Shown here one piece after another: positions 56,601 through 64,000 of a stretch of 64,000 nt of DNA (position 1 is its first letter; every line of letters starts with the position of its first letter). The translations under genes and the position numbers were made by a program. Source of the DNA: Rhabditoides inermis (taxonomy: Eukaryota; Nematoda; Chromadorea; Rhabditida; Rhabditidae); assembly GCA_963966185.1 (NCBI GenBank), contig CAWZYM010000172.1, forward strand, positions 551,001 through 615,000. The letters run 5' to 3'. Under the pieces are notes generated by a model. The model searched no databases. It was not told the DNA's origin and saw nothing but the letters and a program-made list of their open reading frames with translations.

Positions 56601-57204
56601 TGGCTGACGGCGTCTCCCACAGCCTCGGCCGCCTTCGCCACTGCGTCCGCCGTCGAGTTGAACGCCTCCTCAAACATCCATCACGTTAAAAAAAAACAGC
56701 AGAAACCAATTCTCATCATCAACCAACGAGCATAGAACAATCTGGTTCCACGCGGGTTGGTGATTGCCAAATGTGCGTAAATGTTTGGACTCCCAATCCC
56801 AATACACAACAAAACTTTTGAGAGAGAAAACATGTAATCACGGAATGAACACATAGATACAAGGAACAGTACCCTTTACCGAACCACTATTCCGTTACCC
56901 TTCATACATCACGAATCTCAACCCAATACATTAGGACTCAATGATGTGAAAAATGCGTTTCATGTGAAAATGATTCAGAGTAGTAATTGTGCTAATCCAA
57001 TTTTCAGTTGATTAATGTACATACTAGAAATTCCGAGAAATACAAAGTGCCACAAATAGCAAGAATCATTCGATAAACAGCAAGGTGGTTGATTAAAAAA
57101 GATGTACGACAAAATTGCGAACTCGCCTTGAGGAAGTCGTCGAGTCCCGCCTTCATGATGTCCCCGCCCATCTCCGGTCCCGGTGCCTCGCCGTGGTTCG
57201 CCAT
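53604..57204 (-). CDS. CTR1: CTR1-type high-affinity copper transporter (SLC31)
   Basis: Nine exons in phase give 281 residues: 57127-57204, 56596-56668, 56171-56241, 55769-55848, 55511-55572, 55233-55360, 54939-55060, 54381-54499, 53604-53716. The extracellular N-terminus is rich in metal ligands (HHDHHDHSAHAGH, then MDHSGHAGHSGG and HDHAGHVMKMF), typical of copper capture by CTR proteins. Membrane segment 1 is WSCVLIFVMGAVYEGIKWF, with the conserved YEGIK. A long Gly/Arg-rich loop follows. Segment 2 has YWLMLIVMTYNTWL, carrying the MxxxM copper-selectivity motif. Segment 3 has GAGFGHWLFA, the GxxxG packing motif. The C-terminus ends in Cys-His, as in other CTR1 proteins that hand copper to chaperones. 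It should import Cu(I) as a trimer at the plasma membrane. The first intron uses a GC donor (AAG|GCGAGT). An acceptor (cattttag) lies about 46 nt upstream of the ATG. Confidence 0.92.
54086..54250. repeat. Minisatellite of 17-bp GGTGTGGTGGTGTGAAT units
   Basis: Three near-perfect units at about 54100-54150 decay into related ggtgtg/gatggt runs. The end phrase gtgtgatttcctat occurs twice (about 54153 and 54245). It lies in the last CTR1 intron. Confidence 0.8.
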
Positions 57205-57543
57205 CGCCAACCGTATCCCTCACTAGGATACTGTACCCCGTCGAGTGCAACCTAAAATGTGTTTATTCAACATCGAAACTTTTTCAAGCTACCCACAAAA
57301 TACGCGAAAAGAATATACCAGAAAATGCGACAGATGTTTCGACTAAACGATGCATAATCAAAGTCACGCTAACTAAACAGGCACGACAATATCACAGAAT
57401 CACAGAAACGAAGACGAAGGACATGAATGGAAAATCATCAGCAGAAGAACACAATTATCATCATAAACCAACGAGCATAGAACAATGTGGTTCCACGCGG
57501 GTTGGTGATTGCCAAATATGCGCAATGCGTACATGTTTGGACT
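56697..57543. repeat. About 95-bp direct repeat bracketing CTR1 exon 1
   Basis: 56697-56793 and 57438-57543 share catc-ataa-accaacgagcatag, aacaatNtggttccacgcgg and gttggtgattgccaaat, with small gaps. One copy is in CTR1 intron 1, the other upstream of the start codon. Confidence 0.8.
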
Positions 57544-58187
57544 GGACTGATAGACTGAATCACAGGGGCGATAAATCGGATAAACTGATCAGAGAGGGGG
57601 GGGGGCGATACCGCCATGTACGGACATGGAATAGAGTGGAGAAAAAAGAGAACATCCGGATGGAAAGCGCAACATGTTATAAAAATAGAACACATACGCG
57701 CATCATATCATCACGTCACGACTACTAACATAATTATAGAGCAAAGCAAACAGAGTGTAGACCAGAGAGAAGGGGATATTATGACGAATGCAACGCGGAA
57801 AAAGGATGAAGTGGGGAGAGAGAGGGAGAGAGAGAGAGGGAAAGGAGAGGGAGAGGGAGAGAGAGAGAGAGAGAGAGAGCGCGGGGGAGGGAAAGGGAAT
57901 GGAACCAATAGCAAGGACACATCCACATCCGCCCACTCTATCCAATAAATACACTCTCAATACGCACGAACACCGAAAATAAATTACTAACTAACAATTG
58001 CACATCAAGGTCAGACTAAAATTGAATAAGGGAAACGTAAAAAGCGATCACATAACAATATCACATGCTCAAAATGTAAGGCTATTCGCTCTCGTGACTG
58101 GACATCACCCAGGCGAGATAAGATAAACGCTATTCTAACAGGTGGGATTCGAATTAGCAATCTTCGATCCTTCCTCCAATCAGCCAA
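57205..58187. other. Intergenic region between nucleotidase 3' end and CTR1 5' end
   Basis: About 1 kb between two same-strand (minus) genes. It contains one copy of the 95-bp repeat (57438-57543) and a GA-rich tract at about 57812-57880. There is no gene. The spacing is larger than usual for nematode operons. Confidence 0.55.
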
Positions 58188-61100
58188 TCACACAAATGCG
58201 AGGCCCTCAAACTTGAATTCGCCCTTGAGCGTCTGATCCGGCATAATCACAGTGCCGTGAATGTCAAAGACTGTAATGTGAGAGGCGAGCGGCTTGCCGT
58301 CCTAAGCACGCAATTAATCAATACAACAATCAATAGCACTCGCACCTTCTCCTCGCTCTTGAGGGCGACGATGAGTTGGTCGTTGGTGTGGGGAATGAAT
58401 TGGAATGCCGAGTATCCGCGCAGGCCGGCCTCGCTGCGGCCAATGCGCAGCACTGACGGACGACCCTGCACAAAACAACACGTACGCCACACTCACACAA
58501 GACAAGGCAACTATCACGACACCACACCGGAAACCGGGAATCGGCAATACCGGATATCTATTGGCATTGGTTAGTTATAATCGCAATCCACAGCACGTAG
58601 AGACATAATCTCAAAGCTAATTGTCAATTACTGAGAAGACGACAGCTCAGCTAGTAAAATACGTCATCGCCATGAACATGATATGAAAAGAAAGTCTGAC
58701 TATACTTGTCCCGTCACCCAACAGCCCTACACAAAATGCCCCACAATGCACTGAGGACAACTATATCATAATATTATTAATATTAAAAATTGGAGGCAGC
58801 TGATCCGCACCCACCCCACACACCTCGAACTTGCCGTCATAGGATATGAGCATGTTGGTGCCCCTCATCTCATCCAGAGCCTCGTCGTAAGTCTCGGTCG
58901 AGGCGCGGCGAGGGAGGAAGAACCACTTGCTGCAATCAGAGAGGTGAGAGAGAGAGAGGGGAAAGAGAGAGAAAGAGAGAAAGAGAGAGAGAGAGAGAAG
59001 TACCTACCCATGGACGTCGCTCCACTGCACTGCCTCGTGCACCATGTATCCGGGGAACGAGATGCCGGCAGCGCCGCGAACCTCAAACATCACACATATT
59101 GGAATTTGATCACAAGAACAAGATTACTTCCAAGAATACATTATTATTATACTAGTTACGAGAAACAAGACTTTATTGGTATGCAACAATCCAGTTCAAA
59201 AACATAAACGGGTGAAACACATAAACTACACTTTGTTTTCTGTATGCACATCCACCCATCCATACTCGTCTACTTCTTTTGTTCCCCACCCCACCGCCCC
59301 GAATGTCCAAAAATACGTACAAACAAATGAAAACAAGTTTTACATGTATAAACCTCTCTCTCTCCCTCTCTCTCTCTTCTCCCGTACCCACCTGCTTGTA
59401 CACGTCACTCCAGTCCAGGTGAGTCACCCTGCCCGCCCGATCCACTCGCTTCACCCACATCGGGTGCTCGTTAATAAAAGCGCCCTGCAACAGTACGCAT
59501 TGCATCATCATAATTAACATGTACATTATATATAAATACAATATTCCGAATAAAATATGTAAACAGATGACGATTCTGAACTACTGCCAATAGATCAAAA
59601 AGAAATATTGCTGGAAAATACACACTATTAACACAACGAACCAATGAAACATATCGTTCACGATCACACCTCTCCCTCCCGCTCACCTTTTCATTTGTCC
59701 ACTCCTTTCCCAGTCCGCCCACCCATAGAGCATCGTCCTTCACAGTCATCCACTCGCCCTCAAACAATCACAGGTTCAAGGTGGACACAAGATACAAAAA
59801 ACGTGGAAATCCTTTGACCTTCAAAGACAATTCCGTACTACATTATGCAATCCAAGTCCTAAACACGGTTAATTTAATATCAATTGATTGTCTAAGGCCT
59901 CCGGCAGACTTTTTCGCGAGCGAAATGCGAAAATAATCGCAAAACTTTTAGCTTGAGAGATTCGCGAAACTACCCATAATCGCGCGAACTCGTGATTTTT
60001 TCGCTGTAATTTGGCGAATTCGAAGATATTCGCTTTCACTGAGAATTACACAGACTTGTTTTCTTTGTTATAATTGAAAACTTACTTTTTAGAGGTTGTG
60101 TGACATATTTGAACGTTTGGTGTTAAACAAGAACATTGTTTTGTCACTTGCGCACGCCTTTTTTTCAAATTCGCCAAAATTTTCGCGCGAATCGGGTGGC
60201 ACGAGTGCGCAACGACTAGTATTCAATTACTGCGAACAATTGTGATCAATACAGCTTCCACGATGTTTATGAAATGTCTTTTCATTTATAAAGAATGAAA
60301 AATATACAGAAAAGTCAATTTTCGTACATGGATTCGCGAAAAAGTAGCGAATCTCTGGTATCTCTTGTTTCACAGCGAAAACGGAATCCGCGAAAATTTT
60401 CGCGATTCGCTGAAATTTTCGCGCGAAAAAGTATGTCACCTATTTTCGCATTTTTTTGCCGAAAGCATTTTTGCGATTCGCACTGCGATTCGCAAATCGA
60501 TAATGCATGCTAAAGCATTGCAGTTTTCGCGCGATTTTTTTTGCGAAAAAGTCTGCCCGGGGCCTAATAAAGAAAATAATCACACTTTCTGTACCTGTAC
60601 ATACATTCCAAATTCTGGGAGAGAACTTGGATTGCATGACAGGTCATTGAGCATCATAAACGAATCGAGAACATCAATCTGTGAAACGTAATTTCCACAA
60701 ACCACATTCGAGAACAAAATGCACTCCAGAATATATACATTACACAATCTCTAAAGATCCTTCACAGTCGCAATAACGACAACAATTAATACTAACTAGA
60801 GACACGACAGTCGATGATTATACACAACAACCCTCCCTCCCGCTAACCTTGAATCCCTTGGTGACATTGCCGGGTCCGTCGTTGAGCAACACCCACGGAA
60901 TCACGTCGCCGCCAGAGATCTGACAACAAATTTGTATGAGAATTCAATCAATAAAAAACTATGCTTTTATCGAAGTCCATTCTTACCAGGTACTATGCAG
61001 CGCCAGAAACATAGTTAGTTTGTACATAACATTTTACAAGTCCTTTTCTACCCATTCCCCTTCCTCTCCCCTCACCTCGTATATGATGCCTGTTCTGTCG

Positions 61101-62376
61101 TCGATCGTGAAAAGGCGGTGATTGAACACGCACAGGTCAGACAGCTCCATCGCCTGAAACACACAAACAATGATATGTTTCACGAGAATCATTGGCTCAC
61201 TTGCACACCATCCTTATAAATGTCTTATGCTGTCTAGTTTATGAAACATTTCCGTCACCCTCCAAACCCACTCTTCCCCCATTTGTTATATGTTTCAGTT
61301 TAATCATTAGCTCACTTACCCATTCCCATTCTCAATGTGCAATGCCCCGCTTGACACGTTCAAACAACACTCCCCCACGCACCCTTCCCCCGGCGGCGAC
61401 GTTGCTCTCCAGTCTCGTCTCCTTCCCATCCGCCCACTCCACAGAAGCAGACGAGTGGTCGGCCGAGAGCTGAGAGAGACAGGGTGTACGTGACAAGACA
61501 ACAGTGTGTATCATCAAAATATGTGTGAGTTTGTGAGGTGAAACTGTAGTTTTTTGGTGACCTACTTTATTGATTGACTAATGCAATTCAAACCGTATGA
61601 AATACGTTTCAAATGTTCACAACATATTAAAGAACTTTGGCGATAGTAGAAATAAATTAACACTAATAAATACACAACTAAATGTGTTATCAGATAACAG
61701 AGAAAAACAACTCACAGTGAGTCTGCCCCTCTTCATCCAGCTGATCCACTTCCCCTTCTTGTCCGTCCGGTCCCGACTCTCGTGGTCCAGATCAGTGACC
61801 ACTGCCAGGTCGTACACGATCGAGCCGTCCGAACGAACCTGCACATCATAACTGTCTGAGTGGGCGTTGGCACATTTTGTTGATTGATAACGCTAGGCAT
61901 GATACAAAGAGGCAAAAACAACTTCGAAAAAACATTCAGAAATATAAATAAGCTAGTCACCTGCGGCACTCCGAGTGGCCTGGGATCGTAGGGTCCGTTG
62001 GCCGCCTCCAGCTCCCTCAACTGCAGCTGCAGGGAGACGAACGACCACAGCAACAGGGTCAGCAACACCATCGTCACGATCTGGAAGAGACAATATAGGT
62101 TTCATCGGAAATTGAAGTACATGTGAGATACTGCTCAGATAATTTATAAGCTGAAACATTCAGAAAATAATGAAATCGGAGTCAATTAATAAAGACCATG
62201 AGATTGGCCCTATAGGGCAGTTGCATCCTGTGCCAGTTGCAGTCTCCCTCGGCCTTCTCCCTCTTCGAATCCACCCTGTCCCACTTGAGGGAGGGGGAGG
62301 AGGAGGGGGAGCGGGAGAAGGGCGACTCGCACCCCGGCAAGAGAGGCTGCCGGCACGGCGAACAACGACCGCTCAT
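58188..62376 (-). CDS. CANT1: CANT1/apyrase-type calcium-activated nucleotidase
   Basis: Twelve exons in phase give 412 residues: 62197-62376, 61961-62080, 61716-61838, 61383-61469, 61076-61153, 60848-60919, 59687-59758, 59392-59484, 59008-59081, 58824-58929, 58346-58465, 58188-58301. A signal anchor (IVTMVLLTLLLWSFVSLQLQ) precedes the catalytic five-blade propeller. Family blocks appear in order: LAVVTDLDHESR, SVEWADGKETRLES, MELSDLCVFNHRLFTIDDRT, GNVTKGFKGEWMTVKDDALW, VGGLGKEWTNEK, WFFLPRRASTETYDE, FQFIPHTNDQLIVALKSEE and KFEGLAFV at the end. Human CANT1 has 401 residues and the same order. It should hydrolyse UDP/GDP with Ca2+ in the ER/Golgi lumen, supporting glycosylation. Two further exon-like pieces upstream (about 62648-62735, 62485-62561) do not join in phase to this ATG, so the N-terminus may be longer. 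Confidence 0.9.
59896..60564. mobile_element. Harbinger-like MITE with TAA target-site duplication
   Basis: The ends are 22-bp inverted repeats starting GGCCTCCGGCAGACTTTTT (left, 59896-59917) and GGCCCCGGGCAGACTTTTT (right, reverse strand, 60543-60564), 20 of 22 matching. Both ends are flanked by TAA (59893-59895 and 60565-60567). The 669-bp interior is full of ttcgcgaa/cgcgaaaa motifs and lacks a transposase. It sits in a nucleotidase intron. The TAA duplication and GGCC termini fit PIF/Harbinger. Confidence 0.85.
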
Positions 62377-63639
62377 TCGACGGATGGGCGGGTAATGACA
62401 CGATTTGCGAACTTCTAATCATATTGACCAAATCGGTCTCGTTCTAATGATATGGCAATATTTGCTCCAGAAAAAAATTGACTCACAAAGAATAGCTTGG
62501 TGTGAGTCTGAACTCGGGAGCCGCCGCCGCTGCCGACGTAGATCTTCGTGTCGGAGAAGCTGCAATATTATTGATATTATTATAACTAAAAGTGATATTA
62601 AAACACACCATATTATTGTAAAGTTATAACAACAAAATAAATGAAAAGACGATGCACCTTGAAGAGGCGCCGAGCTCGCGGCCGGCCATGAGGAGTGCGT
62701 GTCTGGATTCGTCTTCGACGAGGCCGGACGGCGAGCGACGCACCCGCATCTCCCAACAGGTTCAACCCTGCACAGATAGCCATCAAATGAAACACTCCCA
62801 CGACCAGACACGCTTTTATGAGGTTCGCTGTACCGTATTGCAATTGCACGGCGTTCTTGCAGTGCGGACATATGTAGTCAATAGTGCGGAATACACGATA
62901 AATCACGAAAACATTGATAACGTTGGTAAACGGAGCGAAACGAAACAAAAACGGTGCAAAGTCGCAACAGCACGGTGGCAAATCGGTGACGTCAGCATGT
63001 ATCTGCAAAAGAGCGCGTGTATTCTAATTGTTAGCCGAGGGGCGCGATATCAATACTAAAAAGTGAAGTATTTTTTTATATTGGACTCAGACTGACTGCT
63101 CAAATTTTTCTCTGTTCGAAATAAAAATCCAGAAAATCCGAAAATTCGGTCAATTTTTTAGGTGTCTACTCGAAAGCTGGCAGACAGCAGAACGTCAAAG
63201 CCTCGCTTGCTAATTGTCGTCTCAACTTTTTCCCGCCGTCATTCTCTCTATGTGCAAGAGTGCTGCTGTTCATGTCTCGCAGATTTCCAAAATCCTTGCA
63301 TGCCGTTCCGCGCCCCTCCGGCGACAGCTGACTGATCCCTATCTCTGCGCTCTCCACGAAATGCACACTCTCTCACCACCCGCATACCTATCCCTCTCGT
63401 TTCGACACACTCTCTCCGCCCTCTCTCTCCGCCGCCAAATGAAGCACGTCCATATTCTCTGCTCATTGGGCGACTCCCAATCCCTCTTCCCCTTCTCTCT
63501 CTCTGAGAGCCCTTCCGGTGAGTACTCTCCCCACATATTGTTCCCTTTCCCGCATGGACCACCTCCAACCCCCCATTCTCCAACATTTGTCACCTCATCA
63601 ATCAGCGTATGCAAATGTAACCTATCCCCCCTTCCCGCA

Positions 63640-63719
<80 letters not shown>

Positions 63720-64000
63720 CTCAGCCTCCCCCGTAGTGTAATAATCGACTGCGGCAAGTGATCCCAGGGGGGAAAGTGAGGGGGGAGAGTGAGTGTCCGG
63801 ATACTCTCTTTTCTATCCTCCTTATCCATTGTCAAACCTTGTTCATGTTGTTATCCCATCTTTTGATGACCATTACCTATTTTAAAGCATGGTTAGCTCT
63901 CGTGAAATCTTCATTGTAGTGGTAGCTCCATATTTTGGCCAATTAAATATGCCACATTTGTAATGTCGGCCCTCCACATCGGGTATCCGTGCCTACTCGC
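62377..64000. other. Region upstream of the nucleotidase gene
   Basis: It holds possible 5' exons of the nucleotidase on the minus strand (about 62485-62561 and 62648-62735, reading MRVRRSPSGLVEDES and FSDTKIYVGSGGG). The rest is non-coding, ending with a (CT)n tract at about 63642-63718. No other gene is supported. Confidence 0.45.

Noticed and set aside
60591..60680. Open stretch in a nucleotidase intron ending at a good donor
   Set aside because: The KGFK and GEWMTV exons join exactly as in the family without it.

Overview
This is a eukaryotic nuclear window, most likely from a nematode. Five things point that way. Genes are compact, with many 40-300 bp introns. Splice acceptors are C. 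elegans-like (tttcag, ttccag, attcag, ttgcag). Several genes have a splice acceptor 0-2 nt before the start codon, as expected for spliced-leader trans-splicing. An 18S rRNA fragment carries nematode-like variants. There is a DUF229 gene, a family abundant in nematodes. No genus can be given from the sequence alone. I assembled gene models by hand, requiring canonical splice sites and unbroken reading phase across every junction.

Layout: 134-3013 (-) is a DUF229 sulfatase-like gene cut by the window edge. 3488-5690 (-) is a 5'-truncated, frameshifted LINE reverse transcriptase. 6419-6840 is a partly duplicated 18S rDNA fragment. 6841-11122 has no gene I can see. 11125-18094 (+) is an LRCH gene (leucine-rich repeats plus calponin homology). 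18095-21983 is intergenic with inverted-repeat elements. 21984-29435 (-) is a compact transmembrane ADAM-type metalloprotease. 31415-33350 and 33816-35574 (+) are two tandem paralogues of unknown function. 39548-42152 (+) is a three-finger C2H2 protein with an eh1-like repressor motif. 42827-47096 (-) is an LPGAT1/LCLAT-like lysophospholipid acyltransferase. 53604-57204 (-) is a CTR1 copper transporter. 58188-62376 (-) is a CANT1/apyrase-type nucleotidase. No operon or shared pathway is evident. Several products act in the secretory pathway or at membranes (DUF229, ADAM, acyltransferase, CTR1, nucleotidase).

The most unusual content is non-coding: (a) many introns are built on a simple-sequence theme, either GA tracts running straight out of the GT donor, palindromic TACNGTA heptamers, or ATCGAT motifs; (b) a perfect 120-bp inverted repeat encloses the last coding exon of the second paralogue, and its right arm begins at a poly(A) signal; (c) several short non-autonomous DNA transposons sit in introns, two with clear target-site duplications (an 8-bp hAT-like one at 22872-23473 and a TAA Harbinger-like one at 59896-60564); (d) two introns have GC donors. 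I did not find a prokaryote-type system such as CRISPR, phage or operon-encoded defence.
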